This document shows, piece by piece, positions 46,605-59,087 of a DNA stretch of 64,000 nt. Location of the stretch: positions 74,023,804 through 74,087,803 of the forward strand of contig OW386287.2 in NCBI GenBank assembly GCA_936432065.2. Direction: 5' to 3'. The notes under the pieces were generated by a model. It ran no database searches, was not told where the DNA came from, and saw nothing but the letters and a program-made list of their open reading frames with translations. The position numbers and the translations under genes are program-made. Source of the stretch: Rutpela maculata. Lineage: Eukaryota > Arthropoda > Insecta > Coleoptera > Cerambycidae. Positions within the stretch are counted from its first letter, which is position 1. Each line of letters begins with the position of its first letter.

Positions 46605-47325
46605 CTGTAATTTGAGTAATTGTACTCAGGTCGTTTAAGTAAGGGACAATTCCTGAGAAAATTGTGGAATAGTCGAAAGTTTGTAGAGTTGTTTACTGTC
46701 ATGCTTCTAATAACAACTTTTCGACTTAGAGAGGAGGGAGTGTGCCCCTGAACTGAAGATTAAGACTCCTTATCGCAATTGATTATACTTTTTCATCTGC
46801 AACAGTTTCAGACGAATTTTGCATTTTTGGGGTGTCGCATCCGCTGAAGTCGTAAAATTATTTCTGAAGGGTGGTCCTTGCTTCAAAATGTACAGTTCTT
46901 GTTATCATCATATAAATTACAAACATTTTCAGTATTACCAAATATAATTGGATCGATTTTCGAAGTGGAAAAAAAAATTGTTCATTCTGACCTTATTTAT
47001 GGGCAGCTAGACCATTTTTTTAGTCTAATAACATCTATACATAAAAATAGTTAAATAGTAGTTATAGTAAAGTATAGTTAAACGGTTAGATATTGCCGCA
47101 AATTTTCTAGCTATTCTATTGGTTATAACTTAATAGTGTAATTTTCATGCCTGAACAAAGAAACGAGCGCTACGTTGCCATCTTCAAATAATGTAAGACA
47201 TTTTGTGTTGCTGTAGGCAATGTATTAGTAAATTGTCAATCAGTCAATGGAATTTAAATATAATTTGTACCATTTTTTTGATTACCATTGGAAATGTCAC
47301 TAAAAATTTGTGTTAAAAGGATATA
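46605..47325. other. Spacer, nothing recognised
   Basis: AT-rich and without supported features. Confidence 0.45.
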
Positions 47326-47844
47326 GCCGGATAAGTTAGGGAAATGTGCCACCTACTTAGTTAAAATGATGCAGTTTATAGAGTATATTACACGGTAAAA
47401 ATTTTAACCCTCTACTACCTCTACGAAGGTGGAAAAAAAAATAATATGTCCTTAACTATTATATTTTTTTTCTCGGCTTCTATGCATCCGATCGATTTGA
47501 AATTTAGCACGAGTATTGCTTGCATGCAGATAACTTACTCCAAAATAAATAAATATAGTCATATTACGACCATTTTAACCATGGGGAAAAAAATATAAAC
47601 TTTTTTTCGAGAACAAAAGGGTGGCCACCCTTTGTGGTACAATCACCATTCTATGATATATTATGTCTTGACACTTCATAATTATCATACTAAATTGTCA
47701 GATTTTTTGCTGTGGTGGAACAATATGGAAAAAAATAAAATTGGGTAAAATAAAATATTTACACATGCCTCTTAATTGTAACAGTTAATACTTATAGCCT
47801 TACAAGGTATTGTTGCATATCTACAACCGACCGAGGGGGTGCGA

Positions 47845-48304
47845 TGTTCCCAAGTCTTTTTTCCCAGACGCATGGAGATTCGGCACAACATGGCAATACC
47901 GCTTCTGGGTGTCCCAGGGGCGAAGTATTAACTTTCTAGGACCTCAAATAACCGAGATATCCCTTCTTCCCCCATCAATCATCGGACTTCACCATCACCG
48001 TTCATCGCCGAGCGATAATAAGCCGAAAGAATCCCATGGAATAGACTAGAGATCTAGAATAGAATGTCTAAGAGTTTCTGGAAGCTTCGAAATAGGTATT
48101 TAAGAGACGAGCAGCCGCCACAGAAGTTAGTTTCTTACAGAGCGTTAGCGAGATAAGAAGCAAGAGTGTCAGGCAAACCGAGGCGATTAGAATGTGTAAA
48201 TAGTAGTTGTTTTAAGTAATTTCAGTTGTATTTAAGTGTTAAATAAAGTTTGTTTAAGAAGAAAAAGTATCACGTATCGAAAAGAACCCACCAGAGGCGT
48301 AACA
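47845..48304 (+). mobile_element. LTR-like block, plus orientation
   Basis: It starts TGTTCCCAAG and ends GCGTAACA, the TG...CA ends of an LTR. In order it contains TATTTAAG (core-promoter-like, about 48096), a GAAGTTAG stretch suggestive of an initiator (near 48125), and AATAAAG (polyadenylation signal, about 48242). At 460 bp it is a plausible solo LTR of a Gypsy- or BEL-type element. No target duplication is evident: flanks are GCGA and GTAT. No primer-binding site or gag/pol was found. Confidence 0.55.
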
Positions 48305-48581
48305 GTATATTTACAGTGAGAGAGTTTATAGGCTATAGTTACAAGTTTGGAGTGAATTTTAGATGTCTTAATGCGACAGTAATTAAAAAGAACATCATTC
48401 GTCGCTAAACTTTTCCCTAAAATTGAAAAGTGGCTTTTGTCTTCGGCACTTTAAATAGTTTTGCGTGGTCCCTTCAGTTTGCGTAACCACTTTTCACATC
48501 CAATACATTTTTCTGCCATGCTGATAGTTACAAAAACATATACTTGTAAATAGCCTATAAACTCTTTCACTGTAAATATAC

Positions 48582-49509
48582 TGTTACGCCTCTGGCGGGT
48601 TCTTCTGGATACGTGATACTTTTTCTTCTTAAATAAACTTTATTTAACACTTAAATAAAACTACAACTACTTAAAACAACTACTATCTACACACAGTAAT
48701 AGGTACTCGACAATCGCATTCGAATTTGAATCGCCTCGGTTCGCCTGGGACTCTTGCTCCATATCTTGCTAACACTCTGTAAGAAACTGACTTCTGTGGC
48801 GGCTGTTCATCTCTTAAATACCTATTTTGAAGCTTCCAGAAACTCTTAGGCATTCTATTCTAGATTCTCCATTCCATGGAATTCTTCCGGCTTATTATCG
48901 CTCGGCGATGAACGGTGATGGTGAAGTCCGAAGATTGACGGTTATTTGAGGTCCTAGAGAGTTAATATTTCATTCCTGGCCACAAAACAAACCAGATGTT
49001 TCACTTAATAGTATTCCCTATGTAACCAGTTTCATTTTTGTCATGTGACGTATACCTGCCAGGATTCTGCGCAGAAGACATAAACAGAGGAACCTTGCGG
49101 TTGACATGGAAGTGAAAACCAGCGAGGAAGTGTTTAGTACTGAAATCTCAGAGACGGAAGTCGTCATCAGCTACACCTTATTTTGGAATGTGGTGTATTG
49201 TATTGAAGGTTAGAGTTGTTATTGTTATACATTTAAGTGATTTTTTGAGTATTTATTGGGTGACTTAATTATTGTTACGTATCAAAAGCTACCTCCTGTG
49301 ACTCTATACTCACTGGTTAAGACTGATTGGTATAATGCGCAGATCACCGCACAAATTGGTACCTGCCTGGAGTTGATTTATTATCTAAACCATGATACGT
49401 CATAAGTGCAACATCTGGTTTGTTTTAATCTGTACCTCTGGGCTTCCAGAAGCAGTATTGCCAGATTGTGCCGAATTTCCGTGCGTCTGGGGAAATAGAC
49501 TTGGCAACA
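48582..49509 (-). mobile_element. LTR-like block, inverted copy
   Basis: Reverse complement of the block at 47845-48304, with the same outer and inner junctions (TACTGTTACGCC and GGCAACATCGCACC). It is interrupted by 442 bases at 48984-49425. Without that insertion it is about 486 bp. Confidence 0.6.
48984..49425. mobile_element. 442-bp MITE inside the inverted LTR copy
   Basis: AAAACAAACCAGATGTT at the left is mirrored by AACATCTGGTTTGTTTT at the right. The corresponding place in the plus-strand LTR copy (about 47920) is uninterrupted. There is no coding capacity. Confidence 0.85.
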
Positions 49510-50036
49510 TCGCACCCCGCGGTCGGTTGTAGATATGCAACAATACCTTGTAAAGCTATAAGTATTAACTGTTACAACTAAGAGGCATGTGTAAATATTT
49601 TGTTTTACCCAATTTTATTTTTTTCCATATTGTTCCACCACAGCAAAAAATCTGACAATTTAGTATGATAATCACGAAGTATCAAGACATAATATATCAT
49701 AGAATTGTGATTGTACCACAAAGGGTGGCCACCCTTTTGTCCTCGAAAAAAAGTTTATATTTTTTTCCCATGGTTAAAATGGTCGTAAAATGACCTTATT
49801 TTTTGGAGTAAGTTATCTCCATGCAGGCAATACTCGTGCCAAATTTCAAATCGATCGGTTGCATAGAAGCCGAGAAAAAAAATATAATAGTTAAGGACAT
49901 ATTATTTTTTTTTTCACCTTTGTATGGGTAGTAGAGGGTTAAAATTTTTACCGTGTAATATACTCTGTACACTGCATCATCTGGAAGCCATTTTAACTAA
50001 GTAAGTGCGGGGGCACATTTCCCTAACTTATCCGGC

Positions 50037-52640
50037 AATACCCTTTATATTAAAAATTATTTCATACGATGTACCTACTTTCATTTTAAAAATTTGGTAA
50101 CCGTGCTAGTTACTGGCAAATATAAATAGAGTCCGTATCACGGCGATAAATTCCAGAGACGGCTTTACGTAGAAGTAATATTATATTGTAAACACTTAGA
50201 GAAACATTCTCAAACAATACAAAAACGACGAAATATTATACTTTAGCCGGAAAAGGAAGATAGTGACGAATTGAACTGTCAGTAGTGTCAAGTGACGCAT
50301 ATCATTGAGCGACGCGCGACGTTGATTTGATAAGCCTTTGTAAACATTATTTTGATTTATACCTCTCACCTCCATATGTGATATTTTGTGACACTGATAA
50401 AACAGGGAGTGTTTTAAGTGCGTCTGGAGTGTTACGGACAACCCCAGTTATAGTGTGTATCTTTTAAACGACAAAGAACTGAGGATCTGCAAAAATTTAC
50501 ACACTTTAATTATGCGCTAGTTGAACGGTCTTACAAATTATATGGATTTTTCAAAGGATTTTTAATAAAAGGCGCCTAAGTTTAACACCAAAACTTGGAA
50601 CAAATATCATTAATATACTTTGACTCTCGTGATTGGTAATTAAAAATTCATGTGTGTTGGTGTATCTACCAATAATTTCAGAACTCTTTAAAAAAGTGTT
50701 TATGATAATTTGATTGTTATTATCTTTGGATGTTATGGGATTCGCAGAAAAAAATGACAAAGTAAAATATTATGTTGGTAACTATTTCGTTCTCTTTCTA
50801 TTTTCATGTTCTTATAACCAGGGCTCGTGAATTTTATCTCCGCGCCAGAGACGGCTTTCATATAGACATATAGTACAGTCATTTGGTAGTTTTACCTGGG
50901 AAGTTTTCCAGGAGTTATGAAAATTGGTGATTTTATAGATTTCGATGTGCTATTTCCGAATTTCTACTTTGCCACCTCGTATCTTTGCCGCTCCCGCCGC
51001 CATATTGGAAAAATGGCTCCTAAAAACGGTTTTTTGACAATATCTCCTTTCCGATTCATTTTACGATAAAAACAGTTATATAATAAATTAAACTAGAGAA
51101 AATTTCCTATATTTTTTTTAATAACCTTTTTTTTATAAAATGAATAGTTTTAGCGTACGAGCTCTTACAAGAAGACCATAGTCAGTTAGAAGCTGAAGTA
51201 GTAAGTTATTTGAACTGAAATAGCGACATCACTTGTAGATCAAATAATATTACTACTAGTTGCGAAAACGATTATTCACTCATACTACACATACCACGAC
51301 ATACTACTTCAGTCGCGAAATATGCTTTTAGCATTTGATCTTTCGTTCCATTCCCAAGTATTCTTTCCCTTCTTGTTGATCTTGTTCATTTATTAGGTCT
51401 CTTATACTTGGCATGTGCAATAAACCTTTGCTTTTCTTACTCTATCATCTTAGTCTTAAGCTAACTAAAGTTCCTTGCATTTGGTACTTCAGTCAAAAAT
51501 TGTTTCTACTGTTTCCAAGTCTACATCAAAAATTAAATTGCCACAGTCGATCTTTAGGGAGGCGCGTATTAATTTTAAATTATTCACTCCATCGCAGTTA
51601 TTAACTAAATGCGTTTTTAAAACCGCACCCACCGGAGAGAGCATAATTATATTAATTTATGATCTGTGGTTTGTTAAATAAAATAAAACAATCCACACGT
51701 GTAGCATTACAGCTACCCAAGCTACCGCACATTTACATTGCAAATTAAATGGGTTCATGATAATTAGTATTCATGAAATATGAGTAATTACCCTCCACTG
51801 CCACAGCGACTTATCGGATCTGCCCATTGATTGTACTCATGCAAAAAAAAATTCAATTGGCATGTCTATTGTGTGATACATTCTAAAAGATAATAATTAA
51901 GTGTTAATATTTCTGATGTAAGTTATCAGGTGTTCAAGTAATGTAAAATATTTATAGCACCTTAATTAACTGTATAAACCGAAAGTGGGCACAGCAATAA
52001 TCATACAGCGTCATTTTATTTAAATATTTAACTTTTATATTCACCTGCGACGCATACGCATTTTTTTTAATTTGTAAACCCACTGATTTCTTCAATATGA
52101 AACATGCCTTTTCACACTGGCAATGAGATATCTTTAAAAGCGCGGTCGGCCGTCATTTACAATTGAACTTTTTCCATTTAGTGTATGCCTAGAGCGTTGA
52201 GAGCTTATTTTAGCTGATTGTGCAACCAATTCTTTTCACCACTGCTTATATTTTTTATATGAGGGTGTATTTATCGAATATTACAACTTTCCCTCATACT
52301 TACAGCCAGCCAGTAAATAAAGTAAAGTAAAAATTAAAACTTATTAGGAAATTATTGACCTGTAAGAAAATGTGTTTATTTAATACAAGTTAAAAATATA
52401 GGCACTTATCTGATTCCTTTTTTCTTACTCGAGTTTCTGCAAGTATACAGTATACGATGTTGAATCCACTTGAGTGTCGAGGGTTAAATTGCACTATTTT
52501 ATGGATGCACATGTTCACTTACTGATAGCTGAGCATTTCTATTAAATAACTCTGTATTGGTAAATTTCAAATATTAATCCTGTTTCAACTTTGTTCTTTT
52601 GTTATGGCACACCGATTTACGCGGAATTTTTTGGGCTACA
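50037..52640. other. 2.6-kb spacer, nothing firm
   Basis: CCAGAGACGGCTTT occurs at about 50152 and 50846 in similar contexts, suggesting a small repeat. Otherwise I see AT-rich sequence with short frames lacking any domain. A host gene exon cannot be excluded but is not supported. Confidence 0.4.
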
Positions 52641-53225
52641 TAGTCCCTTGAGGTAAACCAGAAAAAGGCAAAAAGCCCAAAAGTTCTGCGACGGGATCGC
52701 AAGACATCCGTTTTCGAGGGCGAGGAACACGATGGGAGCACGATGGTGACCTACCCTCCAACCACTATCCCAAAACCGGAAATCGAAACTCTTTCCGATT
52801 TTCCGGTGCTAGGCATTTTTTAATCGGAAAATTTTATTAACGAAAGTTGTTCTGAATTGTCCAAAAACCCTAAATCCAAAATGTAATCAAAATTAAAAGA
52901 TATTGAAATCTTGTTTAAAATATTAAGTCCGAAAATATCATTTGAATGGGTTTTTTGTTGACTATTTCATTCCTATAAATTCGTCCAATCAAAATCGATC
53001 ATTTTAATCAAAAAATAGTTTCGCATCGACAAAATTTAACATTTAAAATTTTGCCAGAGTTGCTCAACCAATGAGAAGCCAGAATAAAGCAACCAACCTG
53101 TTTTTCAGCGGAAAATTTTCCTTTGTTTTTTGAAAATGTAGTAACCGATTTAACAAGTGGGGCGTCATTACAATAATTTTTGCAAATGTCAGTTCACGTC
53201 AGTTGCAAAAAATGTACGAGAACAG

Positions 53226-53587
53226 GGCATCTACACGTGACGTCACAGCTAACCTCAAAAATATCTGTTTCTTAAGGTTTAAGAGTATTACGCAGCTATT
53301 ATTAAAATTTCTGCCTGGTTCCCATATTTTCAACTAAAATCTAGTTCAGTGTAATGTTTATGAAGTTCTAAATACTTTGTCCTAATAAAATAGGACTCTT
53401 TTTGTAGGTTGGAAATCTAACCTGTAATTAGCAGTCTATTTTTATTAATCAACAATATTGAAAAATTATTTACGTGAATTTTTAAATATTTCCATGGAGC
53501 CAGTACGGCTCCAAGCTAAAAATGCGTATACAAACATTAAAAATGAGAATAAACTTGAAAAACTTAAAATCTAAGGTTATGTTGCGT
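53226..53587 (-). repeat. Dispersed repeat, copy b
   Basis: Reverse-orientation match to 39670-40033, for example TGTAGGTTGGAAATCTAACC at 53404. Confidence 0.8.
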
Positions 53588-53749
53588 ACATGATGCAGAT
53601 GCCCTATAACGACCCCAAATGTTCAAGATTTGGTGATTTATGTAGTTATTTATTTTTTTAAATTTACTTCCTGTGTCTAATAAATTTGTTTTCTTTTTCC
53701 TAAATTTTTATTCATGAAATAGTCATGACGAATACCATTCGTGATATAA

Positions 53750-53930
53750 TTTCGTCTGGCCAAATTTAATGATTATTTTACTCGAGTTTGTTGCTTTGGC
53801 AATTTCGCTCTTGACATTAACAAAAACAACTCGCCTGATGGCTCGTTATTTTTAACTGTCAATGTCAATCGCGAAATTTCCTAGCAACAAACTCTTTTAA
53901 TAATCACTAAATTTTGCCGACAAAATTATA
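53750..53930. repeat. 180-bp palindrome
   Basis: TTCGTCTGGCCAAATTTAAT with GAGTTTGTTGCTTTGGCAAT is mirrored by GAAATTTCCTAGCAACAAAC and ACTAAATTTTGCCGACAAA. The centre is GACATTAAC...GTCAATGTC. It is probably a MITE nested in the composite element. Confidence 0.75.
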
Positions 53931-54290
53931 ACACTTATTATATATGAAAAAATTCATGACAGTTTTGTTTGAAATTAAACCCAAGCTGTCAGATAGTTGT
54001 CAAGTAATTAGTAGTCTTTTTTATATTTTTTAAATTTATCAATTTTTTTATTTTTCAATTTTTTTATTTTGATGAAATATTGGATATTGCGTTTTTGAGC
54101 AATTCTGAACAACTTTCGTTAATAAAATTTTCCGATAAAAAAATGCCTAGCACCGGAAAATCGGAAGAAGGGGTGGTTTCGGTTTAGGGGTAGTGGTTGG
54201 AGGATACATCTTAAAATATTGTCACCATCGTGTTCCCCGCCCTCGAAAACGGGGAGGTACATGTCTTGCAGTCCAGTCGCAGAACTTTTG

Positions 54291-55330
54291 ACAATTCACT
54301 TAAGCTTTATCAAATTTAATGGAGATTTACCCGGTAATTTCGCGTTTTGTGGGATAGTTTCGCCGCATTACCTCTCCCTTCGAAAACCGACTTCAATCTC
54401 CACTTTCAATTGAAATTAACTTTTTGTGAATAAATCTATTATCGAAGAAACAAATTTGTTTATGCTATATTTTAGATCAAAAGAAGTAGTATTCATACGC
54501 TCTATCAAAAAGCTAACAAAGATATCCATCATGCGGTTTTATCTAAATTTTAAATCCTATCTATGCGAGAAAAAGTTTTAACGTTTTATGGTGCCAAAAT
54601 TTTACCAACGTGCCACATGAAACTTAACTGCATTTAATGGTAAATTATTTTACGCGATGTCAATATGTTTTATTAAAAATTCACATAAATCATAACGTTA
54701 CTTTTATAATTTCCTGAAACTTCATCCTGTATTATTCCGTTTTACGGCCTCATTTAATAACAAATAGTCGTAAATCTCATGTTTTAGTGTTATTTTATAG
54801 CGTCCCAGCCACAGCGTGAATTAGATGCGTTCATGTACCTTTGTTCACGTTAAATAATAATGTGTTAAACCATTGTTCATAAAGAGACTTGGCGTTATTC
54901 TGTATGAAAACCATGAAATTGCGTTGGGTGCGTGCTGTTTTACATTTTTCAATAAGTCATTCATGATTGTTCTACTCGGAATAAATGCATATTTGGGAAA
55001 TGAATATATTTCTTTAGCCAAAGTATGGCATGGCAACTAAACTAAGGGTCGGTTTATCAATGCATAGGCAAAGGTGTTAGTTATCTAATGGTTACCGATA
55101 TCCGATGGGTAAATGGTAGTTAAAGTTGGTACCGTTTGTTAAGAGTATTAATTTTCGTTAGCCAGTCTTTAACTTTATACAATTTGTTCGTATGTTGGCC
55201 GCACTAATATTTCAGCAAATCTTTGTTTGACTTGACAAAATAAGCTCAAAATGTACAGTTATTTGTTATTTATCTACAGCTCAATTTTTGAAATAGAAAA
55301 TAAAAAAAAAGATTTGCAAATTTTAGTAAC
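54291..55330. other. Spacer, nothing recognised
   Basis: AT-rich, with short frames only. Confidence 0.45.
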
Positions 55331-58191
55331 TAGTCCCCTGCCAAGTGTGCAAAAATAGACTCCCGTGGGCTCCTTGATGATGCAAGTGTGGTAGTAGTCT
55401 GAATCTCTTTGTTAGGCCTTGAAGAAACATAATTTCGATGTTGGCACTCTCAAAAATGATGCGCATGAGTACTACGCGCGAAGTACAAAATGGCCGCCAT
55501 CGCAAACACTCAAATTTATCTAAGTAACCATTGGGATTACGAAAAAAGTTTTATACAAAAAATATTGCTAAATCAATTTTACACAAAAAAGGTCATTATA
55601 AGTTTTTATGCAGGACTAACGATTTTCCCAGAAACTTAACTTTTAAAATAAAATTATTTCATGGTTTTATATTTATTAATGGGTAAAAATATGTTAACTG
55701 TCCATTTCGTGTCCCAGGTTGCTTAGATACCTTAAAAATCGAATTTTACAATTTCGTCTTAATATGATTTAGTAGTTGTTACCTAATAGTTAATTAATAA
55801 ATTACAAAAGATATAGAATATTAATTAAAAATTCAAAAAAAAAAAATTTTCCCCTCAAAATGTAACGACGCGACGGTCCCTTGTCCCAAGTCGCCTTTTT
55901 GAACATATAGAATGGTGTAAATTATCCATTATTAATTGTATCCTCAAAAACTATTTACTTTAGGCATTAGAACAAGATTATCTATTTGACACAACAATAT
56001 TATTTTGAAATATTTTATAAATGTAAAATCAAAAAAATATTTAATTGTGTCCCATTGTTTTAAACAAGAATGTTATTAAAACATGTAAAACGGCAGCGAA
56101 AAAAGTTAAAATTACCCTCAAAGACAAATCTGTAGCCATAAAGACAGATTTATCTCTTATTTCAAGATTATTGATAGCATCCAGAAGCAGACCTGACGTA
56201 GATTTGAGATATTATTTGAGCAACTACGAGTTCTCAGCACTACCGAAGTCATTATTTGCAGTTGACGGAAGTATGCATCATTGTCTAGCTAGCTAAGTAC
56301 AAACTTATGGATACTCTTGAATCAATGCAAGGTATACCTGCCGAAGAAAACGATGATGATCATGCTTCCACCACAGCTGCAGTTTTAGAAGAAAATGAGG
56401 AACTACAGGAAAAAGCTGCGATAATAGATGGCATGGCGCTTCTTCACACCTACCACAAACCTAGCACAGTGAAGACATGCCGTGACCTCGGTTTAAGCTT
56501 CAGCAAATGGATCGGGCAGAAATTCAGCAATTACAGTGAGGTCCATGTTGTTTTCGACTCTTACAAAGAAAACTCGTTGAAGAAAGCCATGAGAGTGATT
56601 CGGAAAAAAGGCTCAGATCCAATCCAGTACAAAAGGTTTGTAATCAGTTGGAGGGACAAAGTGGCTTCATCACATGGCGATGATGTATCCAGTCTTTCAA
56701 GTACGCAGGAAGAGACGGACACAAAGATCATATTACATGCAGTATATTTCTTTCGAAAAAGTTTTCATTTTTCCTTGGCCATGGCATGAAAAGGTTTGTT
56801 CAGCTAGGTTCAATTTACAGAGCACTTGGACCTCTTAAAGCCTCTGCACGCAACTTTCAGGAGCAGATGTAACAGGATCATTTGCTGGCAAAGGTAAAAT
56901 AAAGTGGTGGAAAACTTTTAATTCTGCAAATGATAAGCTGCTAGAAGCTTTGGCTACATTGGGAACTACACTGCCTCTCACAGAAGATGTCAGGGCTAAC
57001 TTGGAAGCATTCATTTGTCAGCTTTATATACCAAAAACAACACTGATCGACATAGAAGCTGTGAGATGGTTGTTGTTGACCCAGAAACAATGTCAAGATG
57101 AGAACCTTCCTCCAACAAGATCTACACTGGATCCGGCTTTGCTAAGGGCCCACCTTCAGTGTTTTGAGTGGAATCAGGACCTCATTCAGCATCAGCATCC
57201 CAATAACCCACCATCCTTAGATTTTGGATGGAAGAAAGTAGGGAGCACATACGAGCCAGTTCCTTGTACCAAACCTCGTGCTCCAGAGCTTATCTTGGAA
57301 CTTTATCGCTGCTCATGCTCTCCTCTATGTACGTGTCAATCGAATGGATTCCGGTATACCGAAATGTGTAAGCTCGAAGGTAATCTCGACCGATGTGATA
57401 ATATGGGAGAGTGCGAGCAAGGCTATGATGAAGATTTGGGGCTAAGTGAGATTTGCATTGAAAGTGACGATGATTTTAATTAAAAATGTCATTGTAGAAG
57501 TGAACAGTATTGCTTATCTGTACTTTGTCTATATAAATCTGTAACTGCTGTATTTCTATAAGTTTCTTCATTAAACGTTAATTTTTTTTTCCCTTTTCTG
57601 GCGTTGGATGGGTTCCCTCAGCCAGCTACACAGATGGGGGAAAGAGAAGGAAGTGAAAAGGAAAACGTTAAAATTATATAGGTACTTTTTCTTTCAATTT
57701 CCTATCCCTACCTATACTGTAAAACATAGGGGAGATGGAGGTATTTGTTAATTTATTTATGTTTGTAATGTTTTAGTTATAATTATTGTTTCCAGTGGCC
57801 CAAGAAATAGTGTCAAATATGTTAATATGCACTGGCAAATTTCTCATCATGAGACATGTTAATTTTTATTATTGGAAACTATAAAATGAAACTTTTTGAG
57901 AGAACGGTTAGTTCTACGTAAAAAATTGTAATAACCTTTTCTCTGTATAATTGCTTTAGCAATATTTTTTATATAAAACTTTTTTTCGTAATCCCAACGG
58001 TTACTTAGATAAATTGGAGAAAGTGTTTGCGATGGCGGCCATTTTGTTCTTCGCGCGCAGCACTCAAACGCACCATTTTTGAGAGTGCCAACATCGAAAG
58101 TATGTTTCTCCAAGGTCAAATAAAGAGATCGGGACCACTACCACACTTGCATCATCAAAGATCCCACGGATGTACATTTGATAGGGGACTA
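55331..58191 (+). mobile_element. 2.86-kb TIR element carrying a nuclease-like gene
   Basis: TAGTCCCCT (55331) and AGGGGACTA (ending 58191) are the inverted tips. The inverted repeats extend about 330 bases and are highly similar, including GATGATGCAAGTGTGGTAGT, GATGTTGGCACTCTCAAAAA, AATGGCCGCCATCGCAAACA and TTGGGATTACGAAAAAA. AAC flanks both tips and could be a 3-bp target duplication. Between the arms lies one broken gene, on the plus strand at 56045-57483. The arms diverge moderately, so the insertion is not recent. No classical DDE transposase is visible, which makes this a candidate for a less-known transposon type. Confidence 0.85.
56045..57483 (+). pseudogene. Multicopy metazoan family protein, PIN/FEN-like, broken
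   Basis: Three successive frames form one degenerate gene. The first (56045-56296) carries ASRSRPDVDLRYYLSNYEFS and LPKSLFAVDGSM. The second (from 56307) has AAIIDGMALLHTY, SEVHVVFDSYKENSLKKA and TQEETDTKIILHA. The third (from about 56870; frame 56950-57483) has GADVTGSFAGKGK, then LPPTRSTLDPALLRAHLQCF, a GWKKV motif and a Cys-rich tail, CSCSPLCTC. The order matches a family I recall from cnidarian, fish and insect genomes, normally one frame of roughly 600-900 residues. The acidic motifs IDG, VFD, EE-x-DT and the family's S-P-D-T-D-V suggest a PIN/FEN-like nuclease core; this is inference. The S-P-D-T-D-V segment is deleted here, with frameshifts near 56290, 56770 and 56865. The C-terminal tail ends in acidic residues and TAA. 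Confidence 0.78.
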
Positions 58192-59087
58192 AACGCCAAG
58201 CGACAAAATTTAGTTCACATTGCAAATAAATATAAAAACATTTTAGAAAATAAATAAATAGTACAACACCTCCCCCCCTCAGCTTTTTCTTGATGGTACT
58301 GGTCATTCCATACATACTGTTTCTAAGGGAGTATCCATGTGTTAAACTTCCTGCATTCTTTAGGAGCAATTAGTCAAGTAGTCATGCTGTTTCGGTATTA
58401 AGCTAGTATTAAGAGAGCTTTTATGTATTAAACTGTTAAACCTGATCAAATAATTGATGTGTTAATGTCGTTTTAAAAAAGAAAAAATCTTTAAACCCTA
58501 TCCCCCATAGCCTTGCTCTCTGCTTCATCTAGGAGCAACTATCATACCTTCTCATACTGGCATTATTTTTGTAATTTAATCAAAATGGAGTTTTAGAGAA
58601 AAATCCATTTTTATAGCAGATTTACGGGGACCTACTTCCTCCCACATTTTAGTTAAGACCGATTTTCCGATTTCGTCTCGAGGTGTCACACGTGCAAAAT
58701 TTGAGTAAAATCGATCCAGTGATATGGAGTCTAGATGTAACTACAATTTTTTTTTTCAGATTCAGGGGATTAGAAAACGTGTAGATCCATCAATAACTCA
58801 AAAAAGAACATTTTTTTCACCATCACAATCTACTTTGTATGTGGGAAAGTAAGAAATCTTTTCCCTCAATAAATTATTCATCAACATCACTTAGATATCA
58901 AATACATTCATTTTCGTAAAAGTCACATTAGACTCCTTTAAAAGCCTGAAAATAATAATAATTTACTTAACTAGTCGAAAAGTGGCATTTTACTGGAGAG
59001 ATTTTAACACGAATCGCAGTCGAGTGCTAGAAGTCTACGAATTTAGAAACTTTTTTATACATTTCGCAATATCAACTGTTTAAGAAA
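58192..59087. other. Spacer, nothing recognised
   Basis: No frame, repeat copy or RNA motif is supported. Confidence 0.45.

Larger units (their letters stand above)
47326..50036. mobile_element. 2.7-kb palindrome with an LTR-like block in each arm
   Basis: GCCGGATAAGTTAGGGAAAT at 47326 is mirrored at 50036. Inverted similarity covers roughly 1 kb per arm: AAGGGTGGCCACCCTTTGTG near 47617 against its complement near 49715, and GCATATCTACAACCGACCG near 47815 against its complement near 49525. It continues through an LTR-like block to TATTTACAGTGA near 48310. The central spacer is about 180-200 bases. The right arm is longer because of a 440-bp insertion. No gene is visible. It is either a large foldback or an inverted duplication. 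Confidence 0.85.
52641..54290. mobile_element. 1.65-kb composite inverted-repeat element
   Basis: The left arm (52678-52960) and right arm (about 54075-54290) are inverted: GTTCTGCGACGGGATCGCAA against TCCAGTCGCAGAAC, GGTGCTAGGCATTTTT against its complement near 54142, and TTTATTAACGAAAGTTGTTC against its complement near 54103. The interior includes a dispersed repeat (53226-53587), a 180-bp palindrome (53750-53930) and a piece (53946-53988) continuous with the arm in the solo copy at 41471-41843. It therefore grew by insertion. No coding signal. Confidence 0.8.

Noticed and set aside
47810..48049. 79-codon plus-strand frame
   Set aside because: Lies in the LTR-like block of a palindrome; non-coding origin is more likely.
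56045..56296. Treating the three frames at 56045-57483 as separate genes
   Set aside because: Motif order and junctions fit one gene broken by small frameshifts and deletions.
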